DNA of 64,000 nucleotides from Caldifarciminota bacterium (GTDB lineage: Bacteria; Hydrothermota; Tepidihabitantia; B3-TA06), in NCBI GenBank assembly GCA_016934635.1, contig JAFGSK010000025.1, forward strand, positions 1-64,000, read 5' to 3'. Positions 39,548 through 51,100 of this stretch are shown here, one piece after another. The position numbers and the translations under genes are program-made. Under the pieces are notes generated by a model, which saw nothing but the letters and a program-made list of their open reading frames with translations, made no database searches and was not told the DNA's origin. The first letter of the stretch is position 1. Each line of letters starts with the position of its first letter.

Positions 39548-40918
39548 ATGAAGAAGCTATTGCTTTTAGCAGGGGTTGTGGTGGTGATTTTAGGGTTTGT
39601 CGGGTGTCCAAAGATACAAACCGGAGAAATTGTCGTCAACTCCACCCCTACGGGTGCTGCTATTTCCTTAGACGGAGAACCCACAGGCAAGTTGACTAAC
39701 TCTACACTTACCGAGGTAGAGGCCGGCTCTCACACGATAAAGCTTACCCTTGCCGACTATAAGGATTACGATACTACGGTTACAGTGACCGCCGATGAAA
39801 CCGTGACTGTTAATGCGACCTTGGAGTACGAAGGGTATGGTTCTTTATCTGTGATTTCTGACCCAACAGGTGCCTCAATCTGGATAGATGACGTAAATAC
39901 CGGTGAGCTGACTCCTGATACCCTGGACAGCCTGCCCATAGGTTCCCATTCACTTAAACTTACAAGGACCGACTATGTGGATTACGAGACCGATGTAGAC
40001 ATTGAGAAAGACAAGACCACCGCAGTAAACCAAACACTGACGCTAAAACAAGGCACACTGACCGTTAATTCAACCCCAACAGGGGCGTCAATTGAGTTGG
40101 ATGGTACTTCCACCGGCCAACAAACCAACGCTGTTCTTGACGTAGATTACGGTACTCATACGGTTAAGTTAACCCGTGCCGGCTACAAGGTTTGGGATAC
40201 TACGCTGACTGTAAATGAAGCGAGCAGCGGCACCGGAACGATTAATAAAACCCTTGAGACGACTGTTGAGTATGAGATCGTTAATGATGAGGCAGCTCCT
40301 ATAGAGGTCGGTTTCAAGCTGAAAGCAGGAGAACGGATGGCCGTGATGATTACCCCACCCAGTTATCCGTTTGACCTTACCGAGGCCAGTTATGTGCCCA
40401 TGGGGTGGGCAGATGATCCTGATCGTTGGAATACGGAGTGCGATCTGGTGTTCTTTTCCGGCAACGCCACCAACGGGCCAACCACTGAACTGGCGCGTAC
40501 TTCGGTTTCAGCCACCGAAGATTTCAACTTCAATTGGTTTGACGTAAGCGACTTGGATCTCACCTTCGAGTCGGGCAGCTTCTTCTTTGCAGTTGAAAAC
40601 AAGGTCAACGATAATCCCGGCTTGGCCCTGGATGGCGGTTCGCCTGAGCACCATGTATCCTGGATGTACGCTACTTTTCAAGGTCAGATCAGTCCCAAAT
40701 GGTCGCCTTACGATAACATAAATGCAGGCTGGCCCGATAAAATGGGAGATAGCGTTGATGTGATACTTCGCGTCAAGGGTTTTGCCCCCCCTCTAGGCGT
40801 AGTTGAAGTTACACCGACGGTAATCGGTCGAAGCACTTACAACGGTTGGCCGAGGGTTACGCTTCCAGCCGAGGTTATTCACGAAACTCCCTACTTCGAT
40901 CCCAGAAATTACCGGTAA
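39548..40918 (+). CDS. lipoprotein with three PEGA domains
   Basis: 456 residues. The signal peptide ends at a likely lipidated Cys20 (GFVGC). Three PEGA beta-modules follow, at about 26-100, 100-165 and 165-235, each with the pattern V(N/I)S(T/D)PTGA-x-I-x-LDG, then G(S/T)H(T/S)(I/L/V)KL. The second half (about 240-425) repeats the beta domain of the preceding gene's product (GERMAVMITPPSYPFDLTEASY, FFFAVENKVNDNPGLALD). The protein ends without a FlgD-like tail, consistent with lipid anchoring replacing sorting. It is probably on the cell surface or the inner face of the outer membrane. A strong terminator follows. Confidence 0.82.
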   Translation: MKKLLLLAGVVVVILGFVGCPKIQTGEIVVNSTPTGAAISLDGEPTGKLTNSTLTEVEAGSHTIKLTLADYKDYDTTVTVTADETVTVNATLEYEGYGSLSVISDPTGASIWIDDVNTGELTPDTLDSLPIGSHSLKLTRTDYVDYETDVDIEKDKTTAVNQTLTLKQGTLTVNSTPTGASIELDGTSTGQQTNAVLDVDYGTHTVKLTRAGYKVWDTTLTVNEASSGTGTINKTLETTVEYEIVNDEAAPIEVGFKLKAGERMAVMITPPSYPFDLTEASYVPMGWADDPDRWNTECDLVFFSGNATNGPTTELARTSVSATEDFNFNWFDVSDLDLTFESGSFFFAVENKVNDNPGLALDGGSPEHHVSWMYATFQGQISPKWSPYDNINAGWPDKMGDSVDVILRVKGFAPPLGVVEVTPTVIGRSTYNGWPRVTLPAEVIHETPYFDPRNYR

Positions 40919-40936
40919 CCTAGAGATTTTAACCTT

Positions 40937-40966
40937 AAAGAGCGGGCGAAGTCCCGCTCTTTTTTT
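40937..40966 (+). terminator. intrinsic terminator after the PEGA lipoprotein gene
   Basis: Stem AAAGAGCGGG/CCCGCTCTTT (ten pairs) with loop CGAAGT and an uninterrupted run of T. The clearest rho-independent terminator in the window. Confidence 0.9.
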
Positions 40967-40985
40967 AAAAAAGGGATTTTGCAGC

Positions 40986-41013
40986 TTGACAATAGGCTTA
41001 AGGCGAATATCCT
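40986..41013 (+). promoter_or_regulatory. promoter of the signalling cluster
   Basis: TTGACA (40986-40991), a 16-bp spacer and TATCCT (41008-41013), 20 bases after the upstream terminator. It presumably drives the whole run of five overlapping or adjacent genes to 58061. Confidence 0.6.
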
Positions 41014-41032
41014 CTGTTAATCGGGATTAAGT

Positions 41033-41083
41033 ATGGCAAAAGGCGTAATGTTGGTTCTTGAGTATATTGAATTAGGAAGGTAA
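41033..41083 (+). CDS. possible 16-residue leader peptide before the histidine kinase
   Basis: ATG at 41033 opens a 16-codon frame (MAKGVMLVLEYIELGR) ending TAA at 41081-41083, two bases before the kinase TTG start. The kinase ribosome site AGGAAGG lies inside it. Termination here would deliver ribosomes to the weak TTG start. It could also be chance. Confidence 0.3.
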   Translation: MAKGVMLVLEYIELGR

Positions 41084-41084
41084 A

Positions 41085-44000
41085 TTGGACGAAAAAAAGG
41101 CTGATGCAACAGCGCGAGAAGATTATCGGGACTATGTGCGAAAGAGGCTGGAGGATATAGCCCCGATACTTGAGAAGGTTTCTTTGGGGGAATTTGATCA
41201 GAGTATTCCCATTCCTGCAGCCGAAGAGGACGAGTTTACCGAACTTTTCGTAGGTCTGAATCTGATGATTGAAGACCTGAAATTTATGTTCCAGGAGAAT
41301 CAGGAAAAGACTACCGAGCTTGAACGCCGTCTCACGGAACTCTCCGTATTCAACGAGGTTGGTCGTGCCCTGGGCTCCACCCTTAAGCTGGACGAGCTTT
41401 TGGAGGTGATTTATGCCCAGACCAGCCGGGTAATGGATACGGCAAGTTTCTACATAGCTCTTTTAGATGAGAAGTCAAATATGATCGAGTTTCCGTTGTT
41501 TATCGATGACGGGAACCGTATTAGTGTACCCCCCAAAGAGTTCGGTAACGGTCTCACCGAATACATAATCAAAACGAGAAAACCTCTTTTGATTCGTGAG
41601 AATGTGGAGAAGATTTCCGGGGAGTTGGGTATAGATACGTTGATTGAGGGTGAACCTGCCCAGTGTTGGCTTGGAGTACCCATGATCTCGCAGGACAGCG
41701 TGGTTGGTGTGATTGCGGTACAGAGTATACAACAGGCTGGTATTTACGACGAAGACCACCAGCGGCTTCTCGAAGCCATTGCTAATGCAGCGGCAGGAGC
41801 GGTTGCTAATGCACGCTCATATGCCGAATTGGAACGAAGATTGACCGAACTTTCGGTCTTCAACAAGGTTGGGCGAGCTGTAGGTTCCACCTTGAAGCTT
41901 GAAGAACAGCTAAAGATAATCTACGAGCAGGCTCGCAGGGTGATGCCTGCGGATCATTTCTACGTGGCCCTTTATCATCGGGCAGATGAAGAAGAAGCTG
42001 CAGATGAAGAGGTGGAATTCGTGCTCTATATCCAGGACGGCAAAGAAGCACTTCCACGAACCCGTAACTTCTCAAATGGCTTGACCGAGTACGTAATTCG
42101 AGCCCGGGAGCCACTTCTAATAGAACGCGATTTACCAAATCGTATCAAGGAACTTAGACTCAATGTCGAGATACATGGAACACCTGCTAAATCCTGGCTC
42201 GGGGTACCTCTTATGGCTCGTGATGAGGTGATCGGTGTAATGGCTGCCCAGAGTGTTGACCGGGAAGACGCGTACGATGAGGGGAATAAGGCGTTTCTGG
42301 TATCCCTTGCCAGTCAGGCTTCGGGTGCGATAGATAACTCTCGAACCTACAGAGAGCTGGAAGAACGTCTTACTGAGCTGTCTGTTATAAACGAGATTAG
42401 TCGAACGATAAGTTCTACCCTCAATATAGAGGAGCTGTTCGGGGTCGTCTATGAACAGATCAAACGACTTTTGGATTCGGATAACTTTTATATTGCCCTG
42501 TACGATCCCAAGCAGGAGGAGGTCACCTTCCCGTACATAATGGACGGCGGCGCGCGTATACCTGGTGGAAAAGACGAGTGGGCTACCCGCAGGCAAGGGC
42601 ACGGGATAACCGAATATGTTATCAAGACGGCAAAGCCTCAACTCATCAGTGGGGACAGTAAAGCGGAACTAGCCAAGATGGAAGTAAACCATATCGGAAT
42701 GACTACCAGATCCTGGATAGGTGCGCCTATGATGGCCCGGGGCGAGGTTATCGGTGTGGTTGCTTTACAGTCTTTTCAAGATGAAATCAAATACACTCGC
42801 AAGCATACGAGGTTGTTGCAACTGATAGCCAATCAGGCCGCACCTGCAGTGGCGAATGCACGTGCGTACCGCGAATTAGAGGATCGGGTTACAGAACTTT
42901 CGGTGCTCAACGAGATCAGTAGGGCCGTCAGTTCCACCCTGGACATCAACGTACTATTTGAACAGGTTCACAAGCAAACCAAGAGAGTCATGTACGCAGA
43001 TAACCTATATATAGCTCTATACGATCCACAACGGGATGAGGTTAGTTTCCCTTACGTTTTTGAAGATGGGGGAAAACAGGTATCAGGCGAAGGTGAGTGG
43101 GTAACTCGTCGTTCAGGGAAAGGGTTAACCGAACACGTGATCAAGACAGCCAAGCCCCAGCAGGTGTTCAGGAGTATCGATATCGGAGGAGTCAACGATA
43201 TAGGAAGACCTTCCGAAGCGTGGCTCGGTGTCCCCATGATAGCCCGTAACCAGGTCATAGGCGTCATTGCGGTGCAATCCTTTGATTCATCCTTAATCTA
43301 TTCAGATAAGGACATGCGTCTTTTACAGATGATCGCCAATCAGGCCGCACCGGCAGTAGAAAACGCGCGAGCATACCGTGAGCTTGAAAACAGGGTTACC
43401 GAGCTTTCAGTCGTGAACGAGATTTCAAGGACGATCTCATCGACACTCGATGTTGCCGAACTCTATTCAGTGGTCCACACGCAGATAAAGAGACTAATGA
43501 ATGCAGACGATTTCTATATAGCCCTTTACGATGCTACCTCCGACGAGGTCAGTTTTCCCTACGCGTACCAGGACGGCGAGGTGCAGAAATGGCGTTCGAG
43601 AGCCGGGGGAAAAGGAATGACCGAATACGTGATAAAGACTGCAAAACCGCAGCTTTTTTCCGGGAACTCCGAGGTTGAAACGGCAAAACGGGGAGTTGAT
43701 CATATCGGCAAGGCATCGCTGTCCTGGATAGGTGTACCAATGATTGTCGGTTCGGAAGTAATCGGAGTAATGACGGTTCAATCCTTTGATCCGGCAATTA
43801 GCTATGCTGAAAAACACATGAGGCTTCTGCAGATGGTTGCCAACCAGGCTGCTCCAGCCATAGAGAACGCCCGTGCATACTCGCTGATGGAGCGGCGCGT
43901 GGAAGAGCGAACGGCTGAACTTGCACGCTCAAACGAGTCACTTGAGGATTTCGTATACACGGTGAGTCACGATCTCAAGGCCCCGTTGCGGGCTATACTG

Positions 44001-44660
44001 GGATTCAGTCAGTTCCTGGTTGAGGACTTCGCTAGAGAACTTCCCGACGAAGGCAAGTTGTACCTGGAGCGGATGTCAACCAGCGCCAGAAGAATGGAGC
44101 GATTGATAGACGACCTCCTGGAACTTTCCAGGGTGGGCCGTTTCAAGAATCCTTACGAGGAGACGGATATAGAAGAGCTGCTTTCTGAGACTGTAGCAAC
44201 CCTTTCCCCGGGAAAGAACGTATCCGTGAGGGTGGAAGGACCGATGTCCAGGATAACGTGCGAAAGGGTCAGGATAGGTCAGGTTTTTGCCAATCTCATC
44301 TCCAACGCGATCAAATACAACGATAAGGAGAAGACAGAAATCATCATCGGCAACAAGGACCTTGGCGAGGAAGCGGAATTCTTTGTATCAGATAACGGAC
44401 CCGGGATTGAAGAAAAACACTTCGAGAAGATATTCAAGATATTCCAGAGATTATCCAGCGATGAGGGGGGAACCGGAATAGGTCTGGCCTTGGTTAAAAA
44501 GATTGTAGAAGACCATAAAGGAAGAATCTGGGTAGAATCAGAACTCGGCAAAGGAACCAGTTTCAGGTTCGTATTGCCCAAGAAACCTGAGATGTCCCTT
44601 GAGGAAATGCCCACAGAGGCCGGTAAGGAGGAGATTAAAACCTCAGAGGAGGATAAATGA
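41085..44660 (+). CDS. soluble histidine kinase with HAMP-like module and five GAF domains
   Basis: 1191 residues, TTG start with AGGAAGG. No membrane helix. A HAMP-like module (about 12-75: YRDYVRKRLEDIAPILEKVSLG, EDEFTELFVGLNLMIEDL) is followed by five GAF domains at roughly 80-245, 250-420, 425-595, 600-765 and 768-935. Each begins with the block (L/V)TELSV-x-N-x(I/V)xR and has WLGVPM or WIGAPM-type and AVQS motifs. Next is the dimerisation domain with phospho-acceptor His962 (VSHDLKAPLR), and an ATPase domain with SNAIKYN, DNGPGIEEKHFEKIFKIFQRL and GTGIGLALVKK. It probably senses small molecules or redox state in the cytoplasm and passes phosphate to the regulator translated from the overlapping ATGA. 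Confidence 0.9.
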   Translation: MDEKKADATAREDYRDYVRKRLEDIAPILEKVSLGEFDQSIPIPAAEEDEFTELFVGLNLMIEDLKFMFQENQEKTTELERRLTELSVFNEVGRALGSTLKLDELLEVIYAQTSRVMDTASFYIALLDEKSNMIEFPLFIDDGNRISVPPKEFGNGLTEYIIKTRKPLLIRENVEKISGELGIDTLIEGEPAQCWLGVPMISQDSVVGVIAVQSIQQAGIYDEDHQRLLEAIANAAAGAVANARSYAELERRLTELSVFNKVGRAVGSTLKLEEQLKIIYEQARRVMPADHFYVALYHRADEEEAADEEVEFVLYIQDGKEALPRTRNFSNGLTEYVIRAREPLLIERDLPNRIKELRLNVEIHGTPAKSWLGVPLMARDEVIGVMAAQSVDREDAYDEGNKAFLVSLASQASGAIDNSRTYRELEERLTELSVINEISRTISSTLNIEELFGVVYEQIKRLLDSDNFYIALYDPKQEEVTFPYIMDGGARIPGGKDEWATRRQGHGITEYVIKTAKPQLISGDSKAELAKMEVNHIGMTTRSWIGAPMMARGEVIGVVALQSFQDEIKYTRKHTRLLQLIANQAAPAVANARAYRELEDRVTELSVLNEISRAVSSTLDINVLFEQVHKQTKRVMYADNLYIALYDPQRDEVSFPYVFEDGGKQVSGEGEWVTRRSGKGLTEHVIKTAKPQQVFRSIDIGGVNDIGRPSEAWLGVPMIARNQVIGVIAVQSFDSSLIYSDKDMRLLQMIANQAAPAVENARAYRELENRVTELSVVNEISRTISSTLDVAELYSVVHTQIKRLMNADDFYIALYDATSDEVSFPYAYQDGEVQKWRSRAGGKGMTEYVIKTAKPQLFSGNSEVETAKRGVDHIGKASLSWIGVPMIVGSEVIGVMTVQSFDPAISYAEKHMRLLQMVANQAAPAIENARAYSLMERRVEERTAELARSNESLEDFVYTVSHDLKAPLRAILGFSQFLVEDFARELPDEGKLYLERMSTSARRMERLIDDLLELSRVGRFKNPYEETDIEELLSETVATLSPGKNVSVRVEGPMSRITCERVRIGQVFANLISNAIKYNDKEKTEIIIGNKDLGEEAEFFVSDNGPGIEEKHFEKIFKIFQRLSSDEGGTGIGLALVKKIVEDHKGRIWVESELGKGTSFRFVLPKKPEMSLEEMPTEAGKEEIKTSEEDK

Positions 44661-45097
44661 ACGAAGAATTAAAGGGTATCCCCATATTACTGGTGGAGGA
44701 TGACGAGAACGACATCCTGATAACCAAGAGGGCTTTCGAGCGTTATAACTTCACTAATGACCTTTATGTGACTCGTGATGGTGAAGAAGCCCTGGAATTC
44801 ATCTACCGCAAGGGTGACTACGCGGGTGAGGATTTACCTACACCAGGTTTAATCCTTTTGGATATCAATATGCCAAAGATGAATGGAATAGAGGTCTTAA
44901 GGCACTTAAAGAATGATCCTGAGAAGAAACGAATACCTGTAGTGATGCTTACAACCTCCCGTCGTGATCAGGATATGATTGAAAGTTATAACCTTGGCGT
45001 CAACTCCTACATCGTGAAGCCGGTTGATTTCACCAAGTTTCTGGAAGCGATTTCCACCATAAATCTATACTGGAGTCTCAACCAGTTACCTGAGTAG
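44657..45097 (+). CDS. stand-alone response regulator (Rcp1-like)
   Basis: 146 residues, a single receiver domain with no output domain. The acidic pocket is VEDDEND (about 13-19), the phospho-acceptor is Asp69 (LILLDINMPKMNG), the Thr/Ser switch is MLTTSRRDQD and the invariant lysine is in YIVKPVDF. The sequence style matches Rcp1, the partner of cyanobacterial phytochrome kinases. The ATG overlaps the kinase stop (ATGA) with GGAGG in the kinase gene, so amounts are coupled. It is about 60 percent identical by eye to the regulator at 56525, suggesting duplication of the kinase-regulator unit. Confidence 0.93.
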   Translation: MNEELKGIPILLVEDDENDILITKRAFERYNFTNDLYVTRDGEEALEFIYRKGDYAGEDLPTPGLILLDINMPKMNGIEVLRHLKNDPEKKRIPVVMLTTSRRDQDMIESYNLGVNSYIVKPVDFTKFLEAISTINLYWSLNQLPE

Positions 45098-45105
45098 AGG
45101 ATCGT

Positions 45106-48100
45106 TTGGCCGGAAAAGCCAAAAAGCCGCAGAGCATAGCCTCGCGGCGCGAAAGGAGCACTTCATCTACCAGGAGCCAGGTTCGGGACAACATCCAGTC
45201 TTTCGATAATCTTCTCGCTTCGATCAGCTCAGGCAAAAGCTACGACAAGGGGGAGCTTGAACGTATTGCAGGCAAGACCGGTCAGTTAAGAAGACTGGTA
45301 GATGCATTCATCCAGAGGGAAACGGAACTCGAAGATAAAATCAAGACCGAACGAAAAAGAAGTGAAAAACTCAGGAAAAAGGTCGCCGGACTGGAAAACC
45401 TGGAAAGAAGCGATCGAGAGATTTTATACAAGGAGTTGTTCGAACAGGCTCACGATGCAATCTTCATAGAAAATGAAGCAGAGGAGATAGTAGAGGTTAA
45501 CAAACGCGCCTCAGAACTTACCGGATATACGAGATCCCAGCTTTTACAGATGAGGACCAGGGATCTGCAGACAGATGAGTTCAAGAAGGGAAAGACGCTC
45601 GAGGTTTACTCGACCGACAAGCCCTCCGAGGCGGAGGTTCTGGAGACAGTCATCGTAAATCGTAACGGTTCTGAGATACCCGTACACCTTACCCTTGCAC
45701 CCCTGAAGTTCGACGAACGAAAGCTTGTCCTTTCTATAGTCCGCGAGATATCCGACATCAAACGCGCAGAGGAGGCACTTGCGGAGCGGGAAAGGCTTTA
45801 CCGTACACTTGTGAATACAGCACAGGATGCCATCATTCATGCCGACGAAGCCGAGAATATCCTTTTTGCAAATCCTGCAGCCGCCGAGCTTTTAGGAGTA
45901 GATTCGGAAAAATTGGTTGGCAGGAGTTTCTATGATTTCCTGTCCCCAGAGGAATCCAAGATTCTGGTTGATCAGTCGAAGAGAAGGATGAAAGGTGAAA
46001 CCTCCAGATACGAGTTAGGGCTTAAGTGCAAGGATGGAAGCAGACGCGATGTTCTCGTTACGGCGGCGCCAATATACGATTCGGCCGGTAAGGTTACATC
46101 CTCAATGGGGGTTTTGACCGATATTACCGAACGGAAAAGAGCTTTAAAGATACTTGAGAGAGAGCACAAGGCCTTCCGAATAATTGCAGAAGCCTCTGTC
46201 CAAGGGGCAGATATCCCAGATGTCTGTACTAGGATTGTTTCAGGGTTAACAGAAGCCCTGGGATTCGACGCCGGGACATTCAGATCGTACGAGGGTGAGA
46301 CCCTCAGGCTCGAAGCGTCTTTTGGTCTTACGGCAAAGGAGGAGGAACTTGCCGCCGAGCCCCAGAGCGTTAAAGATAATCGTTTTGTAGCGGCATTGAC
46401 CGCGAGGACCAAAAAACCGATTATCGTTTCGGACGCAAGCAAAGAAAAAAGCCTTGAACCTTTCACCGAAAGACTCGGTAAGTTCAAGGAGCGTTCTTTA
46501 ATCTCCTGGCCGGTTACAGGTTCAAAAGGTCACCTTTTAGGGGTATTACACTTTTGGGCAAAGAGCAGAAAAAATATCTCCGCCGGCGACACCGATTTCT
46601 TCGAGAGGATAGCCGGGATGTTTGCGAACGTTCTGGAACGCAGGATAACCGAAGATGCATTGAAGGGAAGCGAGGAGAAGCACCGCACACTCATAATGAG
46701 TATTCGTTCTCCTGTGGTTGCATTGACCGAGGACGCAGGAGTACTTTACTGCAATGATTCATTTGCAGGTCTGTTTCACAGAAAAGCAGAGAAGATCGAA
46801 GGCAGGAACTTTCTCGAGGTCATGCCCGGTTTTTCCGAAACAGAGTTCTATAAGGCGTATCTTGAGACGCTTAAGACCGCTAAAGCTTCGGAAGTAGATG
46901 CCCTGCTCGGGAGTAGGCACTTTCATGCCCGCATCTTCCGTACGCCATGGGGAGTACTATTAATCGCCGAGGACGTTACGGATCGTAAATCCGCAGAGGC
47001 CGAACTCGAACGGTATACCCGATCCATGGAGGGCCTTTACGAACTGGTTAAACAGATAAACCTGTCTGTTGATCTTGCGGATATGTTCACAAGAATCACA
47101 CCGCTGCTTGAGGATAACCCCGGCGTGATAGCAGGTGGCATATACCTGATTGACGGTGCTAGTCTCAGCCTTGAGAGGGGGTTCGGGCCTTCCAGGGGTT
47201 TCTACGAAAAGAATGATACCATCGAAGTTCGGGCAAAAGGAGCAGCAGAAGTTTTAAACACCCGGAGTGCAGTCATCGTTTCTTCTTTTGCCGGGGCCGA
47301 GATCAGTGAAGTGAAGTTCAAGAGGGAAAAAGGGACGATGGTGGGTGTATCGCTTCGTTCGGCAGACGATTTGCTTGGCGCATTTTACATGATTCTAGCC
47401 GGCACCGACGATTACACCTTAGCCTTTATGGAGATGCTGGGCTCTGAGATAGGAACAGGTGTCAAGCGAAAACTCGTGGAAGATGCAATGCGAGATTCAG
47501 AAGAGCGTTTCCGCAGCGTATATGAGAACGTCCCTATCGGCATGTACCGGACTACACCCGATGGTCGTATCATCATGGCCAATCCCGCCATGCTGGATAT
47601 GTTGGGTTGCAAGGGCTTTCACGAGCTTGCCAAGTACGATCTTGAATCAGGAGGGAAGTACGGGCCGCAGTATGATCGATCTGTTTTCAAGGAGAGCATC
47701 GAACGAGAAGAGAGGATAGTAGGATGGGAGACGGTTCTTAAGAAACTTGACGGATCTACGATTACGGTAAGAGAAAATGCAAAGGTTGTTCGCGATGAGG
47801 AGGGGAATCCTCTGTATTACGAGGGGACACTCGAGGATATTACTCAGCTTTCGGTTATTAATGAGATATCAAGGGCGATTTCATCGACCCTTGATGTTAA
47901 AGAACTGTATGGGATCATTCACAACCAGTTGAAGCGCCTTATTACCGCAGATAACTTCTATATAGCTCTCTACGACGAGAGGACCGATGAGGTGAGTTTC
48001 CCTTACGTTTTTCAGGACGGCGGTGTTCAAGAATGGGCCACTCGTAAGGCAGGGAAGGGGATGACCGAGTACGTTATCAGAAAAGGTAAGGCCCAGTTGT

Positions 48101-51100
48101 TTGCGGGTGATAAATCAGATGCCTACCAGAAGGGTACAGAGCTTATCGGTAAACCATCGGAGTCCTGGCTCGGCGTACCCATGATTATAAGAGACAAGGT
48201 TATCGGCGTGATGACCGTACAGTCCTTCGATCCCGATATTGTATATTCCACCAAAGAGATAAACCTTATGCAAACCGTCGCAAACCAGGCCTCTCAAGCC
48301 GTTGAAAACGCACGCGCCTATTCCAATCTGGAACAACGGTTGACCGAGGTTTCGGTGTTTACCGAGATCGCCCGTGCACTCGGGTCAACCCTGCAACTCG
48401 ACGAACTAATGAAACTTATATATAACCAGACTAAGCGTATCATGTACGCCGATAACTTTTACGTCGCGCTTTACGATGAGGAGGGAGGAAGGATTGAATT
48501 CCCCTTTTACATCAGGGATGGAAAGAAGGTGAAAACCCCGGGCCGCAATTTCGGCCAAGGTCTTACCGAGCACGTTATTACTACAAGAGAAGGACTCCTT
48601 TTAAGTTCCAGGAATGCGGAGAAGACAATATCTGCAAAAATCAAGAGGCACACGGTCGGGGAAGCGGCCCAGTCGTGGCTGGGTGCACCAATGGTTTCCC
48701 ATGACCAGGTTCTCGGTATCATTGCTGTACAGAGCACGAAAGATCCCGACCTCTACGATGAGAACCACAAGCGACTTTTGTCCTCAATAGCCAATCAAGC
48801 CGCAGGTGCGGTGGCGAATGCAAAGGCATATTCCGCTCTTGAACGAAAACTTACGGAGCAGTCGGTGTTCAATGAAATCGGCATTGCACTCGGTTCGGTT
48901 CTTGAACTGGATGAGTTGCTCAAAGTAATATACGAACAAACCTCCAGGGTTATGGATACCGATCAATTATACATATCACTTTATGATGAGAAAACAAACA
49001 CCATTGAATTCCCGCTTGTTACAGAAGCAGGTAAAAGTGTAAAAGTTCCTTCTCGCAAGTTCGGCAATAGTGCCACCGAATACGTAATTACAACCCGTAA
49101 GCCCCTGCTCATCAAACGCGACTTTTCAAAAACCATCGAAGCCTTGGGTCTGGAGTTAATCCTTGAGAAAGGGGAGGCGGAACCTTTGTGCTGGCTGGGC
49201 GTTCCCATGATTTCTGCAGATAAGGTCTTGGGGGTTATAGTCGTACAAAATGTAGAGAGGGAAGAGATATTTGGCGAGGACGATCTGCACACCTTGACGA
49301 CTATCGCCAGTCAGGCGGCGGGAGTAGTCGCCAACGCACGGGCCTACGCCAATCAGGAAAGGAGGCTGACCGAACTCTCCGTATTCGCCGAGATCGCTCG
49401 GGCGCTCTCCGCCACACTTGAGCCTGAGGAGCTTATGAAGCTTCTGCACGAACAGACCAAACGCCTCATGGACGCGGATACCTTCTACATTGCCTCCTAC
49501 GACGAGGATCATGGGATTATTGAATTCCCATACTTCATTGAAGATGGAAAATCCGTTGAGGTTCCTTCACGTCCTTTCCGAAAAGGCCTTACTGAATACG
49601 TTATCCGAACCGGGGAGCCTTTTTTAATCCAGCACGATGATTTTGAGGAGGAATGCAAGAAGAGAGGCGTCGAGATGGTCGTAATAGGGAGTACGCCGCT
49701 GTCTTGGCTGGGAGTGCCCATGATCGCACGCGACAAGGTTCTTGGCATCATCTGCACCCAAAGTATAAAGACATCCAATATATACGATGAAAACGACAAA
49801 AACGTGCTTGTCTCGATTGCTAACCAGGCTGCAGGGATGTTTTCAAACGCGCGTGCATACCAGGCCCTGGGGAAGGAGCTTACAGAACGTTCGGTGATAA
49901 ACCAGATAAGCCAGGCGATCAGTTCCACGTTGAATGTAGACGAGCTTTACGGGCTTATCCACTCCCAGATAAAGCGTCTTATCAACGCCGAAAACTTCTA
50001 CATTGCCCTTTATGAGAGGGATACCGACGAGGTAATCTTTCCATACGCGTTCCAGGACGGCTCGCTCCAGGAGTGGGGATCCCGCCGCAGCGGCAAGGGG
50101 ATGACGGAGTACGTTATTTCGACAGGTAAGCCCCAGCTTTTCCAAAAGGATTCAGCACAGGAGGCAACCAGCAGAGGTGTAGAGCATATTGGAAAGAGTT
50201 CATCTTCATGGCTAGGGGTTCCGATGAAGATTCGTAACGAGGTCATCGGTGTAATGACAGTTCAATCGTTCGATCCGGAGATTACCTATACCGAAAGGGA
50301 CATGGAGCTCATGCAGCTTGTTGCCAACCAGGCTGCCCAGGCGGTCGAAAACGCCCGGTCATACTCGGACCTCGAACACAGCCTTACGGAGCTTTCGGTG
50401 TTCAGCGAGGTCGGGAGGGCGCTTGGCGCCACGCTTAATCTGGACGAGCTTATAGAGGTAATATACACCCAGACCTCAAGGGTCATGGATACCCAGAGTT
50501 TCTATATAGCCCTGCATAACGAGGAAGACAACACAGTCGAGTTTCCTTTATTCAAGGCAAGCGACGGGCAGCGCATCAGCCTTCCTCCCCGTAAATTCGG
50601 AAAGGGTCTGACCGAATACGTCATAGGGTCCAGGAAATCGTTGCTGCTTAAGGAAAACGTTGTCGAGGAAGCCCGAAAGATTGGAGTCGAGATAAAGCTG
50701 GTCGGAAACGAGGCCGTTCCTCAGAGCTGGCTTGGAATCCCCATGATCTTCCATGATAAGGTGGTCGGGGTCATCGGTGTCCAGAATACAAAAGAAGCGA
50801 ACATATACGACGAGAGTCACCAGCGTCTCCTGGAAGCGATATCCAACCAGGCCGCAGGAGCGGTTGTGAATGCACGTTCGTATGCACAGATTGAGCGCAG
50901 GTTGACCGAACTTTCAGTCATCAACGAGATAGGTCGAGCACTAGGGACAACCTTTGGTCTGGAAGATCTTCTTGAGATCATTCACGTTCAGATCAGTCGG
51001 ATAATGGATACCGAAAATCTATACATCGCGTTATACGACGAGAGGTCCGAGAGTATCGAATTTCCTTTTGCAATGGACGACGGGAAAAGGGTTTCCTGGC

